Counted from the stretch's first letter, positions 44,483 to 53,009 are shown. The stretch: 64,000 nucleotides of DNA from Rothia nasimurium (GCF_928392795.1 NZ_CAKMTJ010000009.1:1-64000); one strand, 5' to 3'. Numbers and translations are program-made. Notes: generated by a model not told the origin, from the letters alone.

Positions 44483-45592
44483 ATGAGAACACCACTTGAA
44501 CGGTTCTACCCCCTCATTCCGGCCGGCGGCGTAGGGTCCCGCCTATGGCCCCTCTCTCGCGCCGTAGAACCTAAATTTCTGCTTGACCTGACCGGGACAG
44601 GTTCATCCCTCCTCCGTGCTACCTACGATCGCTTGGTTGACCTCGCAGCTGATGGCGTCCTTGTCGTCACCGGCCAAGCCCACGCCAATGCCGTCACCCA
44701 GCAGCTCTCAGAGCTGCGCGGGTCCGATCTGGTACTCGAACCCTCACCTCGCGACTCCGCAGCAGCCATTGGCCTTGCCTGCGCTATTCTGCACGAGCGC
44801 GACCCCGAGGCCATCATTGGCTCCTTCGCCGCTGACCACATCATCAGCCCGGTCGAAGAATTCCAGGCTGTAGTACGCGAAGCCGTACACGCCGCAGCCT
44901 CCGGCAAGATCGTCACCATCGGCATCGAACCCACCGAGCCTTCCACCGCCTTCGGCTACATCAAGGCCACCCAGAACCTGGGGCTGGAAGACGCCCCCAG
45001 CGTCCTTGCTGTTGAACAGTTTGTCGAAAAGCCCAATGAGGCCACCGCAACCGAGTACGTAGCCAGCGGCGACTACACCTGGAACGCCGGCATGTTCGTG
45101 GCCCCTGCAGCCCTCATGCTGCAGCACCTCGAAGCCAACGAGCCGGAACTCTACGCCGGCATCATGGAAATCGCCCGCGCCTGGGACACCCCCGCACGTG
45201 AAGCCTGCATGAACCGTCTCTGGGAGACCCTACCCAAGACCGCCATCGACTATGCAGTAGCTGAGCCTGCCGCAGCAGCCGGTGACGTAGCCATGGTTCC
45301 CGGTCGTTTCAGCTGGGACGACGTAGGCGACTTTGACGCCGTAGCCCGCCTCAACATCGAAAAGAGCGGTGACGACCTCTTCGTACTGGGCGACAAGTCC
45401 AGCGTCATCAGCGAAGAATCCACCGGTATCGTCGTCAACAACACCGGCCGTAAGATTTCGGTCATCGGTATCGAAGATGTTGTTATCGTTGACACCGCAG
45501 ATGCCCTGCTTGTCACCGTGCGCGACGACGCCCAGAGCGTGAAAAACACCGTCAATACCCTGAAAGAACTGGGCCAGGACAACCTGCTCTAG
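44483..45592 (+). CDS. manC: Mannose-1-phosphate guanylyltransferase
   Basis: Makes GDP-mannose from mannose-1-phosphate and GTP for glycans and lipoglycans. The 369-aa protein has the nucleotide-binding PLIPAGGVGSRLWPLSRAVEPK (given by its ends PLIPAGGVGSRL and EPKFLL, about residue 10), VLEPSPRDSAAAIGLA (about 82), the metal-binding SFAADHIIS (about 113) and FVEKPN (about 180). VPGRFSWDDVGDFDAV follows at about 268. There is no C-terminal PMI domain, so it is the single-function type. A terminator follows at 45609. Confidence 0.92.
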   Translation: MRTPLERFYPLIPAGGVGSRLWPLSRAVEPKFLLDLTGTGSSLLRATYDRLVDLAADGVLVVTGQAHANAVTQQLSELRGSDLVLEPSPRDSAAAIGLACAILHERDPEAIIGSFAADHIISPVEEFQAVVREAVHAAASGKIVTIGIEPTEPSTAFGYIKATQNLGLEDAPSVLAVEQFVEKPNEATATEYVASGDYTWNAGMFVAPAALMLQHLEANEPELYAGIMEIARAWDTPAREACMNRLWETLPKTAIDYAVAEPAAAAGDVAMVPGRFSWDDVGDFDAVARLNIEKSGDDLFVLGDKSSVISEESTGIVVNNTGRKISVIGIEDVVIVDTADALLVTVRDDAQSVKNTVNTLKELGQDNLL

Positions 45593-45608
45593 CCCATCAG
45601 AGTTACAC

Positions 45609-45645
45609 AAAGGCCCGCACCGTTTTCTCGGTGCGGGCCTTTTTG
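45609..45645 (+). terminator. Terminator after manC
   Basis: AAAGGCCCGCACC / GGTGCGGGCCTTTTT, 8-nt loop, T-run on the plus strand. Confidence 0.85.
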
Positions 45646-45660
45646 ACACCCACATTATGC

Positions 45661-45675
45661 AAATGATTCTCATTT
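45661..45675. promoter_or_regulatory. Zur-like box before aztD
   Basis: AAATGATTCTCATTT is a perfect inverted repeat (AAATGA / TCATTT) that overlaps the expected -35 region of the aztD promoter. It resembles Fur-superfamily sites and, given the zinc gene it precedes, Zur is the best candidate. Confidence 0.6.
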
Positions 45676-45679
45676 AGTT

Positions 45680-45685
45680 TAGACT
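45680..45685 (+). promoter_or_regulatory. aztD -10 box
   Basis: TAGACT, 7 nt before ATG 45693; leaderless type, directly downstream of the Zur-like box. Confidence 0.55.
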
Positions 45686-45692
45686 GGTGGGC

Positions 45693-47027
45693 ATGCACAA
45701 CACCTCTCGTCCTCTTTTCACCCTCATCAGCGCCACCCTCGCCCTTGCCCTTGCAGGCTGCGGGGCAGCGTCTGCCCCCTCCGCCACCTCAAGCAGCGAC
45801 CAGGCCAGCGCCACCGCAACCGCAGAGCGCGCTGCCATCACCGAAGCCTCCACCCCCTCAGCCCGTATCGCCCTCACCTACGACGGCGGAATCATGATAG
45901 TGGACGGCAAAACCTTCGAAGTCATCGAAACCATCGAAAAAGAAGGCTTCCTACGCTTGCAGCCCGCTGGCGACAACCGTCACCTGGTGGTAGCAGACGG
46001 CTCCTCCTACACCATGCTCGACATGGGCGCCTGGACCCAGGCCCACGGCGACCACGACCACTACTACACCACGACCCCAGCTCTCACCTCCCTATCCTTT
46101 GCAGCGGACGGTACCGGTCACGTCATCACCGACTACGGTCGCTCAGCCATGTTCGCCGACAACACCGGCACCATCGAGGTCTACTCCCCCGCCGACCTGA
46201 CCGGCGCTGATCAGTACACCGCTACCAGCGTCAGCACCGAAACCATTACCCTGTCCGATGCCCACCACGGCCTGGCCATCCCCCTGGAAAATAACCAGTA
46301 CCTGGTATCAGTAGGCACCGAGGACGCCCGCACCGGCGCAGCCATCATCAACGCAGACGGCTCGGTTGTCACCGAAAACCTCGACTGCCCCGGCATCCAC
46401 GGCGAAGCGATCGCCGCTAACGACACCTTCACCGTCGGCTGCCAGGACGGCGCCCTCATCTACGCAAACGGCACTTTCACCAAGGTCACCAACCCCGAAG
46501 ACCCCTACTCCCGTTCCGGCAACCAGGCCGGTTCAGCTGATTCAGCTATCGTGCTTGCCGACTACAAAACCGACCAGGACGCCGAGCTCGAACGCCCCGA
46601 ACAGTTCGCCCTGATCAACACCATCACCAAGGAACGCACTAAAATCGCCCTACCTGAAGGCGTCTCCTACACCTTCCGTTCACTGGCCCGCGGCCCCGAA
46701 GGCTCCCACCTGCTGCTGACAACCGACGGCAAGCTCCGCTTCTGGGCTGAGGACGGCACCGAACTGGGGTCCGTCGACATCATGGACTCCTGGACCGAAT
46801 CAGAAATCTGGCAGGACCCCCGCCCCGCTATCTGGGTTGACGGCGAAACCGCCTACGTCACCGACCCCGCCACCAAGAAGCTACACGTTGTTTCCCTGGC
46901 GAAGATTGCGGACGGCACCGCCGAGGTATTTGCCAGCATCGACCTGCCCGAGGTACCCAACGAGATTAACGGTATCTCCCGCACCGCTGAACTGGTCACC
47001 ACCACCGAAGTGGACTCTGATCACTAG
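45693..47027 (+). CDS. aztD: AztD-like zinc metallochaperone lipoprotein
   Basis: A 444-aa extracellular lipoprotein. The signal peptide ends in a lipobox (LALAGCGA, Cys about residue 22), followed by a Ser/Ala linker. A beta-propeller-like body begins ARIALTYDGGIMIVDGKTF (about 54), with repeated VVDGD-type strands. The zinc-binding His cluster is QAHGDHDHYY (about 115), with a later His in GIHGEAI. This fits AztD, the chaperone that delivers zinc to the AztC binding protein of an ABC importer. An AAATGATTCTCATTT palindrome at the promoter supports zinc-dependent control. The rest of the Azt transporter is not in this window. Confidence 0.85.
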   Translation: MHNTSRPLFTLISATLALALAGCGAASAPSATSSSDQASATATAERAAITEASTPSARIALTYDGGIMIVDGKTFEVIETIEKEGFLRLQPAGDNRHLVVADGSSYTMLDMGAWTQAHGDHDHYYTTTPALTSLSFAADGTGHVITDYGRSAMFADNTGTIEVYSPADLTGADQYTATSVSTETITLSDAHHGLAIPLENNQYLVSVGTEDARTGAAIINADGSVVTENLDCPGIHGEAIAANDTFTVGCQDGALIYANGTFTKVTNPEDPYSRSGNQAGSADSAIVLADYKTDQDAELERPEQFALINTITKERTKIALPEGVSYTFRSLARGPEGSHLLLTTDGKLRFWAEDGTELGSVDIMDSWTESEIWQDPRPAIWVDGETAYVTDPATKKLHVVSLAKIADGTAEVFASIDLPEVPNEINGISRTAELVTTTEVDSDH

Positions 47028-47040
47028 CGTTTTATCGATA

Positions 47041-47183
47041 AAGCTTATTCATAAGCGGTTCCGCAGGCTCACGCTCGCTGCCGACCCTCTCGCTGGTTCG
47101 CTGACGCTCACAAGCGATTCACGCCAGCCCCGAGCCAGCAGCTTCGCTGTGAGCCTGCTCCACCGATCTTTATGAATAAGCTT
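47041..47183. repeat. Palindromic repeat element, copy E
   Basis: 143 bp with 15-bp terminal inverted repeats AAGCTTATTCATAAG and TTTATGAATAAGCTT. The interior GCTGCCGACCCTCTCGCT, ATTCACGCCAGCCCCGAG and CCAGCAGCTTCGCTG match copy C. The inner hairpin stem is TCGCT / AGCGA where C has TCGCCT / AGGCGA and B has TTGGCC / GCCAA. The best-formed copy in the window. Confidence 0.8.
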
Positions 47184-47190
47184 CTATTGT

Positions 47191-47318
47191 TTAAAGGCGC
47201 ACTGTTCCCAGCTGCTGCCAGCTACCTGAGTGATAGCGGTAGACCGTCAGCTGGTCGATGGTGAAATTCGAAAGCTCAGGCGGAAGGCTCGCAAAATCGC
47301 GTAAGGACGCCCCAAGGG
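47191..47318 (-). pseudogene. Fragment of a second RNA-ligase-family gene
   Basis: Minus-strand reading gives about 42 codons, SLGASLRDFASLPPELSNFT then QLTVYRYHSGSWQQLGTV, stopping at 47191. It matches the last 43 residues of the RNA-ligase-like gene at 53171 at about 70 percent identity in protein and 75-80 percent in DNA. The rest is missing; the fragment ends where the IS3 remnant begins. Confidence 0.75.
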
Positions 47319-48050
47319 AGTATACAAACCGAAGACACTCACAGAGGAAGAGAAGCTACGCCGTAGGATTGAGCAACTAGAAGCAGAAAACACCTGCTGC
47401 CTAAAAAATTGCGGGACTTGAGGAACCACCAGCGAGGCTAAAGGCCAAAATCATCGCCGTCCTCAAGTCAGAACACCATCTGAGTAATTTACTTCAAGCA
47501 GCAGGTTTGGCCTGATCAACATACTTCTACCACCAGTTACGGCTAAATCATCCTGATGTGTATACTCAGCTGAAGAAAGCCATTATAGCTATCTTTAAGA
47601 AAACGAAACGGCGGTATAGTTACCGCCGTGTCCTTGCCGAACTATGCCACCTAGGGTGGAAAGTCAATCACAAGCTCGTCTACAATCTCATGGACCAGAT
47701 AGGGCTGAAGTACAAGGTCAGGGCAGGTAAAAAGTACAGCTCTTATCAGGGGCAGGTTAGTTGTATCGCTGAAAATCTCTCGAACCGTAACTTCACTCCC
47801 AAGGAGCCTAATGCTGTGTGGGTCAGTGATGCCGCTGTCACACAAGGGTAATTGCTATGACAATGGTGTGATGGAGAACTTTTTTGGGCATTTGAATGCT
47901 GAGACGTATCACGGGGGCGTTTTTCGGGTGTTGAGGAGTTCTTCACGGCTGTTAATGAGTATGTTTTTGGGGTATAACAATAATCGTTTTCAGGAGCGGC
48001 TGAAGGGCCTGGGCTCCGGTGGAGTATCGGGGTAAGCCTTTAGGGTCCTG
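47319..48050 (+). pseudogene. Decayed IS3-family insertion sequence
   Basis: OrfA remains as KTLTEEEKLRRRIEQLEAEN (about 47330) and OrfB as HPDVYTQLKKAIIAIFKKTK, then YSYRRVLAELCHLGWKVNHK and EPNAVWVSD (about 47540-47835). Right after VWVSD the frame shifts and jumps to GNCYDNGVMENFFGHLNAE and YNNNRFQERLKG (about 47845-48010). The core with two of the three catalytic acidic residues is deleted, and several stops and frameshifts are present, so it is non-functional. No clear terminal inverted repeats could be set. Confidence 0.85.
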
Positions 48051-48079
48051 ATTGTCTAGAATTTAACTCAGTTCAATTT

Positions 48080-48094
48080 TCGGAGGCTAGTTCA
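48080..48094. repeat. 15-bp repeat at left end of peptide/TCS/ABC cassette
   Basis: TCGGAGGCTAGTTCA occurs here and again at 53130-53144, bracketing the 5-kb accessory cassette. Confidence 0.5.
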
Positions 48095-48155
48095 GAAGAC
48101 AAAATCTCTAGACCTTGAACTTAAGTACAACAATAGGTAATCCACTTCTGAACTT

Positions 48156-48184
48156 TTGTATATACCCTTACGTGAGCCTAATAC
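48156..48184 (+). promoter_or_regulatory. Promoter for the 60-aa peptide gene
   Basis: TTGTAT (48156-48161) and TAATAC (48179-48184) with a 17-bp spacer, giving a leader of about 48 nt to ATG 48240. Confidence 0.45.
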
Positions 48185-48239
48185 TCCACAATAGATAGCA
48201 GAACAACAGTTTGACTCACACCACCAAGGACTCCGAACC

Positions 48240-48422
48240 ATGAAGAATATCCGTAAGACACTGGCAGTTACCTCCATCGCCGTTGCTCTCACCCTCAGTT
48301 TTTCACCTGCGCGGGCTGCTTCTTTGCCGCAGGATATTGATGTTAAAGCTTCCCCCGCCTCAGCATCTAGCATGTCTCCTACTTTCTTTCGTTGGCTTTG
48401 CAAGTCAGGGATATGTGACTAA
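48240..48422 (+). CDS. 60-aa secreted peptide precursor (unknown)
   Basis: A small protein with a clear Sec signal: basic MKNIRK, hydrophobic TLAVTSIAVALTLSFS and cleavage site ARA-AS near residue 26. The predicted mature part of about 33 residues is Ser/Pro-rich and ends FFRWLCKSGICD. Two cysteines four apart could form a disulphide ring at the extreme C-terminus. AAGGA is 9 nt upstream. It immediately precedes a sensor kinase and response regulator, so a signal peptide or small bacteriocin sensed or exported by the neighbours is a natural hypothesis. I recognise no family. The stop is TAA at 48420; a 50-bp gap leads to the kinase gene. Confidence 0.65.
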   Translation: MKNIRKTLAVTSIAVALTLSFSPARAASLPQDIDVKASPASASSMSPTFFRWLCKSGICD

Positions 48423-48460
48423 CACTCATACGTTCCGAAGTAGCACTGCCCGAGGGGTGA

Positions 48461-48466
48461 TAGCAT
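48461..48466 (+). promoter_or_regulatory. Sensor kinase gene -10 box
   Basis: TAGCAT ends 6 nt before ATG 48473; leaderless type, suggesting the kinase can be transcribed independently of the peptide. Confidence 0.4.
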
Positions 48467-48472
48467 AAACCC

Positions 48473-49690
48473 ATGACGACAAGCCCCCATAGTGCTTCCA
48501 GCAAGAAGTGGTTTCCCCTTGGCCCCTACCTGAGGGGGCTGCTTATCTGCCTGGTATTTATTTTTATTGCGGCCGATTTATCTTCGGGGGTCTACGAAAA
48601 TACAGATACCCAGAATCGTGTATGGGCTATTGCGATTGCCTATCTACCCGTTTTTATGATGGGCTTTGGGCTCATGCCCGGAATTTATGGCTGGTATTTT
48701 TCTCTTGCCAACATCACGGTGCTTTATAACGATTCCAGTTTCGTCTGGGCTGGGTTCTCATCGGCGTCAATTCTGGTGCCTGTGTATTGCGCTTACCTGG
48801 CTACAAAACGTCAGGTCGTGGCATTCGGTATTGTCCTGTGTGTTTTTGTTGTGTATCCGGGTTGGGGTTCAAATACATTGGATACTCAGTTCATAACAAC
48901 GTCATTAGCAGTTTTTTCATACATCACAGGGCTAGTACTCAGAAGGTTCCGGCTTCAGCGGGAAAAAGACCAGCAAAAGATTATCTCTATTCAGGAAGCC
49001 CAGCTCCATGCACGGAATGAGGAACGCACCCGCCTTGCCTACGAGTTACACGATATTGTTGCGCATGAAGTCACTATTATCGCCATGCAGGCTCGGCGTG
49101 CACAGTTCGCAAAGGACCCAGAAAGCACAGCCGCTATTCTGACTGGAATTGGGGATTCTGCAAGTCAAGCGCTCGAGGATCTTCGCAAGCTAGTGACTGT
49201 CCTTAGAGCTGAGAAAAATGACTCGCCTGAAGGCGAGCTGCCCAGTGCTCCTCAGACAGAAGAGAATTTGCTGCTGGGCGACACCTCTCTTTCAGGGGAA
49301 ACCACATCGGCTCTAGCCCTGACTCACGATTTACATAAAATATCTGATGCCCTAGAAAATGCAGGCTTTACTGTTACGCTGACCGTTGATGGGGATGTAA
49401 GCCTTATTCCTTTGGCATCTCGCCAGGCGCTAAGACGTACAGCTCGCGAGATTGGAACAAACATTCTCAAGCATGGCTCCTCTGATGGGCCTGTAAAAAT
49501 TGACCTTACGGTGGGGCAGCGTAACGTCATGCTATCCTCAGAGAACGTTATCTCTCATAACGAACCCGTTTCTTCATCTTTGACCGGGTTAGAATCAATG
49601 AAGGCTAGGTTTCATGGCTTGGGCGGAACATTGTCTTATCAAGATGATGGCGGCGTGTGGAGAATCCAGGTGAGCCTCCCCCCTGCCTAA
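48473..49690 (+). CDS. DesK/NarX-type sensor histidine kinase
   Basis: A 405-aa membrane kinase. Five or six transmembrane segments (about residues 18-150, for example YLRGLLICLVFIFIAADLSS) form a sensor with short outer loops. A linker coiled coil leads to the HisKA_3 box ERTRLAYELHDIVAHEVTII, with the phospho-accepting His (about 193). The HATPase region has AREIGTNILKHGSSDGPV (N box, about 325) but a weakly conserved G box. The response regulator follows across 58 bp. Such NarL-family pairs often control an adjacent ABC-2 exporter, here on the opposite strand. Low GC relative to flanks suggests transfer. Confidence 0.88.
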   Translation: MTTSPHSASSKKWFPLGPYLRGLLICLVFIFIAADLSSGVYENTDTQNRVWAIAIAYLPVFMMGFGLMPGIYGWYFSLANITVLYNDSSFVWAGFSSASILVPVYCAYLATKRQVVAFGIVLCVFVVYPGWGSNTLDTQFITTSLAVFSYITGLVLRRFRLQREKDQQKIISIQEAQLHARNEERTRLAYELHDIVAHEVTIIAMQARRAQFAKDPESTAAILTGIGDSASQALEDLRKLVTVLRAEKNDSPEGELPSAPQTEENLLLGDTSLSGETTSALALTHDLHKISDALENAGFTVTLTVDGDVSLIPLASRQALRRTAREIGTNILKHGSSDGPVKIDLTVGQRNVMLSSENVISHNEPVSSSLTGLESMKARFHGLGGTLSYQDDGGVWRIQVSLPPA

Positions 49691-49748
49691 AACTATGTCC
49701 AGGGTTTAGTTGACGCTTTAGCTTGTTGCACGTAGCGAAGGTACATTC

Positions 49749-50411
49749 ATGGTTAAAGTCCTCCTTGTAGATGATGAATCCCTCATTCGTAATATTTTGA
49801 AGGATTATCTTTCCTCTGATGAAAGCCTGGAAGTAGTGGGGGAAGCCTCAAATGGCAAGTTGGCGATTTCACAGGCAAGGGCTTTGCAACCAGATGTGAT
49901 TTTGATGGATATGCAGATGCCTCTGATGGACGGTGTTGAGGCAACCCAGTATATTCACCATTCTTTTCCTGACATAAAAATATTGGGGCTGAGCACCTTT
50001 GCCACTGATCGCTATGTTGTTGATCTCTTACGAGCCGGTGCTTCAGGTTATCTGGTGAAGGATTCCCTCCCTGAAGAGGTCACCAGCGCAATTCATACCG
50101 TTCACGGCGGTGGCTCCGTGCTATCCCCTGAGGTAACCCGTTATGTGGTGCAGGGGCTTGAACAGTCGGTTCCTACTGAGATTTCCCCCGATGAGGAACT
50201 CATGTCTGTTCTTACCGCTAAAGAAATAGAGGTTATTGAGCTTCTCGCACGCGGTTTGAATAATAAAGAGATGGCTGCAGAACTTTTTGTTTCTGAATCA
50301 ACGATTAAAGCGCGTTTTGTGAAAATTATGGAAAAAATGCAGGTTCGCGACAGAGTTCAGATTCTGGTTAAGGCTATTGAGCACAACCTCATTAACCTAA
50401 GAACCTGGTAA
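49749..50411 (+). CDS. NarL/FixJ-family response regulator
   Basis: A 220-aa regulator. The receiver domain has acidic pocket DDES (about residues 8-11), phospho-acceptor in PDVILMDMQMPLMDG (about 54), conserved Thr/Ser and Lys in GYLVKDSLPEEV (about 105). The C-terminal LuxR-type HTH reads LTAKEIEVIELLARGLNNKE then VSESTIKARFVKIMEKMQ (about 158-205). It pairs with the kinase upstream. Its 3' end overlaps a remnant reading frame on the other strand. Confidence 0.93.
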   Translation: MVKVLLVDDESLIRNILKDYLSSDESLEVVGEASNGKLAISQARALQPDVILMDMQMPLMDGVEATQYIHHSFPDIKILGLSTFATDRYVVDLLRAGASGYLVKDSLPEEVTSAIHTVHGGGSVLSPEVTRYVVQGLEQSVPTEISPDEELMSVLTAKEIEVIELLARGLNNKEMAAELFVSESTIKARFVKIMEKMQVRDRVQILVKAIEHNLINLRTW

Positions 50412-50759
50412 ATCCATAAACTTACTATTTTTAACAAGGTCAATCCCTAGAACAGCTCCAATCGGGTAGGCCAACTCAGCGAGAGCTGGAGCAAGATTTT
50501 CCAGGCTAAGGCTGTCGATGCGGTGTGTATCTAGTAAAGCATCAACGCCCCAACCCGTCACGCTGTACTGCGTCAAAAACCTTGCTAAATTATCGGGTGC
50601 CAGACGCGGTCGGCTGAGATTACTGAGAGCAAACTGTTTAACCTGCTCAAATTCGGTCCTACTATAAGTTTCAGGGATACTAATAACTGCCCTTGCTACG
50701 TTCTCTAGAACTTCTAATATCTCTCCGCTTTCGCTATTTTCTCCACTACAAGTAAAGTT
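50397..50759 (-). pseudogene. Open frame without a start codon (gene remnant)
   Basis: An open minus-strand frame of 120 codons, stop at 50397, has no ATG, GTG or TTG start and is closed upstream by TAG. Its residues look protein-like, for example RTEFEQVKQFALSNLSRPRL and TGWGVDALLDTHRIDSLSLE. I do not recognise a family. It is probably the 3' end of a gene whose 5' end has been lost, in a stretch 50412-50767 with no other gene. Confidence 0.4.
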
Positions 50760-50767
50760 CTATCGAC

Positions 50768-50905
50768 TTAGAAAAAGAGGGTTACTACCGCATAGCCTAC
50801 GCCGCCGCCAACCAAGGCCAGCGCCATGCTACGAGTCCAGCGGCCAACCGCTGAGGTACCCTTTGAGGTAGTGGGGTAGGTAGTCTCGTTCTTGTAAGCA
50901 GTCAT
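50768..50905 (-). CDS. 45-aa small membrane peptide
   Basis: ATG 50905 has AAAGGA 8 nt upstream, a well-formed ribosome site. The peptide has a polar Thr/Lys/Tyr-rich N-terminus (MTAYKNETTYPTTSKG), then GRWTRS and a C-terminal hydrophobic, glycine-rich helix MALALVGGGVGYAVVTLFF. There is no signal peptidase site, and no family is recognised. It follows the ABC-2 permease gene on the same strand by 66 bp, so it is likely in the exporter operon. Possible roles are a bacteriocin-like product, an immunity or regulatory subunit of the exporter, or a membrane toxin; sequence alone does not decide. Confidence 0.65.
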   Translation of the reverse strand: MTAYKNETTYPTTSKGTSAVGRWTRSMALALVGGGVGYAVVTLFF

Positions 50906-50971
50906 GTTATTTTTCCTTTCAATGGTGATGGGCAAGTAATCCCAGAAGATGAATCGGACAAAAGCCCGGCT

Positions 50972-51892
50972 TTAAGCCCCGTTGTCTGAGGCAAATGATT
51001 GTTGCAGCGAAACCTTAGAGCCGGTTCGTAAAGCGTTGTTGCTGTATACACGGGTTGCCACCCAGAACAGCAGCGGAATAGTTACCCCAGCGATACTGGC
51101 AGCGGTCACCATTTCCCAGGTCTGCACGCCGTCCAGACCAAAGCGAATAGGCATCAGGTAGGAAGAGAAAAGCGGGACGAATGACAGCCCCCTAAGCCAA
51201 GCCTCTTCAAGATAGGTGGGTGTCAGGTACAGAGTGACCACCAGCAGAACCATCTGCAAAACCGACAGCGGCATCACTGCGGCACTCAGGTCCTCCTGCC
51301 GGGAGACCGTTGACGCCAGAATCGTGTTCATGGTTGCGAAGATGATGTAGCCCAGCAAGAACCATACAAGGAACCACAAGAGAGCTGCGCCTACTTCAAG
51401 CTCCAGCAGTGACCACCCGTCCACGAGGGTGAAACCCAGCAGACCAGTGCCGCCAATAAGAAGTAGCTGAACCAGCGTTATCGCGCCGATACCAATCATC
51501 TTTCCTGCCAACAGAGGTACAACACCGATTTTGGTGAGGAGGATTTCGACAACCCTCGATGACTTCTCTTCAACAACACCAGAGGTCAGGCTCTGGGATG
51601 AGTACACAAGAGAGCTGAGCAAAGCACTCACCATCGCTGTAGCAAAGAGCAGGCGGGTATCCAGCTGGAAGCTAGCATCCCCCATTTTCTCCCGCAAGAA
51701 CCAACCGCCAACACCTGCTCCAATACCCACAGTCAGGGCAAGCAGCCCGGTGGCTAGCAGGATGGTCTTATTCTTGGTGCGGGTAAGAACCTCACGTCGA
51801 ATGACGATTAACATTTCACGGTAAGCAGTGCTCACTGATTTTTCACCTACTTCATGCTGGGTAGTCTGCTGGGTCATGCCTTTAGCTTTCAT
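50972..51892 (-). CDS. ABC-2 type exporter permease (NatB-like)
   Basis: A 306-aa permease with six transmembrane segments: ILLATGLLALTVGIGAGVGG near residue 45, a large loop, then a five-helix block including LLFATAMVSALLSSLVYSS (about 83), the EEKSSRVVEILLT motif (about 108), LVQLLLIGGTGLLGFTLVDG and VMPLSVLQMVLLVVTLYLTP. The motif pattern resembles NatB/CcmB-type ABC-2 exporters. The start overlaps the ATPase stop by 4 bp. It is the second gene of the exporter operon. Confidence 0.9.
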   Translation of the reverse strand: MKAKGMTQQTTQHEVGEKSVSTAYREMLIVIRREVLTRTKNKTILLATGLLALTVGIGAGVGGWFLREKMGDASFQLDTRLLFATAMVSALLSSLVYSSQSLTSGVVEEKSSRVVEILLTKIGVVPLLAGKMIGIGAITLVQLLLIGGTGLLGFTLVDGWSLLELEVGAALLWFLVWFLLGYIIFATMNTILASTVSRQEDLSAAVMPLSVLQMVLLVVTLYLTPTYLEEAWLRGLSFVPLFSSYLMPIRFGLDGVQTWEMVTAASIAGVTIPLLFWVATRVYSNNALRTGSKVSLQQSFASDNGA

Positions 51893-52863
51893 CGTGTCTG
51901 ACCTGCCGATTCAAGCTCTGCCTCACGGGCAGGGGTGATACCGCGGCCCGACGAAATATAATCCTGCGATAGGAGTGCGCCCAAGGACTGTTGCACAGGC
52001 TCAATACTGCGTAGCCCTCCAAATCGTATGGCAGTTTCTAGTACGCCCTGGGGAACGGTTGCACCCCGTCCATCAACTGTGATGAAAACTGATGATTGGT
52101 TGCTCATCTTGAATTCGATATGGAAGGAAGCGACCAACGATAGTTCGGCAACGAATTCTCCGGCCGGGCGATCAAACTTTAGTTCCCACCGGGTCTGATC
52201 AGTATCTTGCAACTCAGAGACAGCACCATCTGCCATCACTCTGCCTCGATCAAGTACGCAAACACGGTCGCATAGGCGCTCAACAAGCTCCAACTGATGC
52301 GATGAGAACAGGATGCCCACGCCCTGGGCTGCCTGTTGTTGGATAAGACCAGCCATTGTATCTACAGCTAGGGGGTCAAGCCCCGAGAAGGGTTCATCAA
52401 GTACCAGTAGTTCTGGGTTACCAACCAGAGAAACAGCTAGCTGAACTCGCTGCTGGTTACCTAGCGACAAATCTTGGACGAGGGTTTTCTCTCGACCCGA
52501 TAGGCCCAGTGTAGCGATAAGTTCGTCAGCTTTTTCCTTCGCCTGCCCCAGGGTTTTCCCTTCAAGTAGAGCAAAGTGAACAACCTGATCTTTGACACTC
52601 ATCTGAGGGTACAGGCCCCGCTCTTCCGGCATGTAACCGATTGACCTGCGGTTCTCGGTTGAGATGGGTTTCCCGTCCCAGGTGATATGCCCGCCGGTAG
52701 GGTTAAGCATTCCTAGAATGAGTCGCATGGTGGTGGTTTTACCTGCGCCGTTGCCACCGATGAAACCAACAATTTCACCGCGACGGACGCCGAAATCTAC
52801 ATCCTGCAGCACCTTGTGGTCACCGAAGCTGCGGCTAATCCCGTGGAGTTTGAGACCGTTCAT
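51889..52863 (-). CDS. ABC transporter ATP-binding protein (NatA-like)
   Basis: A 324-aa ATPase. Walker A is GFIGGNGAGKTTTMRLILG (about residue 33), signature LSLGNQQRVQLAVSLVG (about 133), Walker B LLVLDEPFSGLDPL (about 153), then the switch region LFSSHQLELVERL. The C-terminal third (about residues 210-324) is the extended domain of drug and peptide-antibiotic exporters. It starts the exporter operon and lies convergent with the two-component system; the inverted sequence TTCACTA...TAGTGAGGC upstream (about 52894-52917) could be an operator. Confidence 0.9.
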   Translation of the reverse strand: MNGLKLHGISRSFGDHKVLQDVDFGVRRGEIVGFIGGNGAGKTTTMRLILGMLNPTGGHITWDGKPISTENRRSIGYMPEERGLYPQMSVKDQVVHFALLEGKTLGQAKEKADELIATLGLSGREKTLVQDLSLGNQQRVQLAVSLVGNPELLVLDEPFSGLDPLAVDTMAGLIQQQAAQGVGILFSSHQLELVERLCDRVCVLDRGRVMADGAVSELQDTDQTRWELKFDRPAGEFVAELSLVASFHIEFKMSNQSSVFITVDGRGATVPQGVLETAIRFGGLRSIEPVQQSLGALLSQDYISSGRGITPAREAELESAGQTR

Positions 52864-52997
52864 TGCACACCTCGCTTTTCTTTCTCTTGCGCCTTCACTA
52901 AAAACTCTAGTGAGGCGTTAGAGCTTGCCACATATACTTTCGTACAGTTCTGGGGTAGACGATAGTTCATGCATTTGTATGTTCGCTGCCATACCTG

Positions 52998-53009
52998 CAA
53001 CAATTGTTG
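52998..53009. promoter_or_regulatory. Palindrome upstream of the ABC exporter operon
   Basis: CAACAATTGTTG is a perfect 12-bp palindrome about 135 bp upstream of the ATPase start. The stretch 52864-53170 has no gene; it also holds the right copy of the 15-bp repeat at 53130. Confidence 0.35.
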
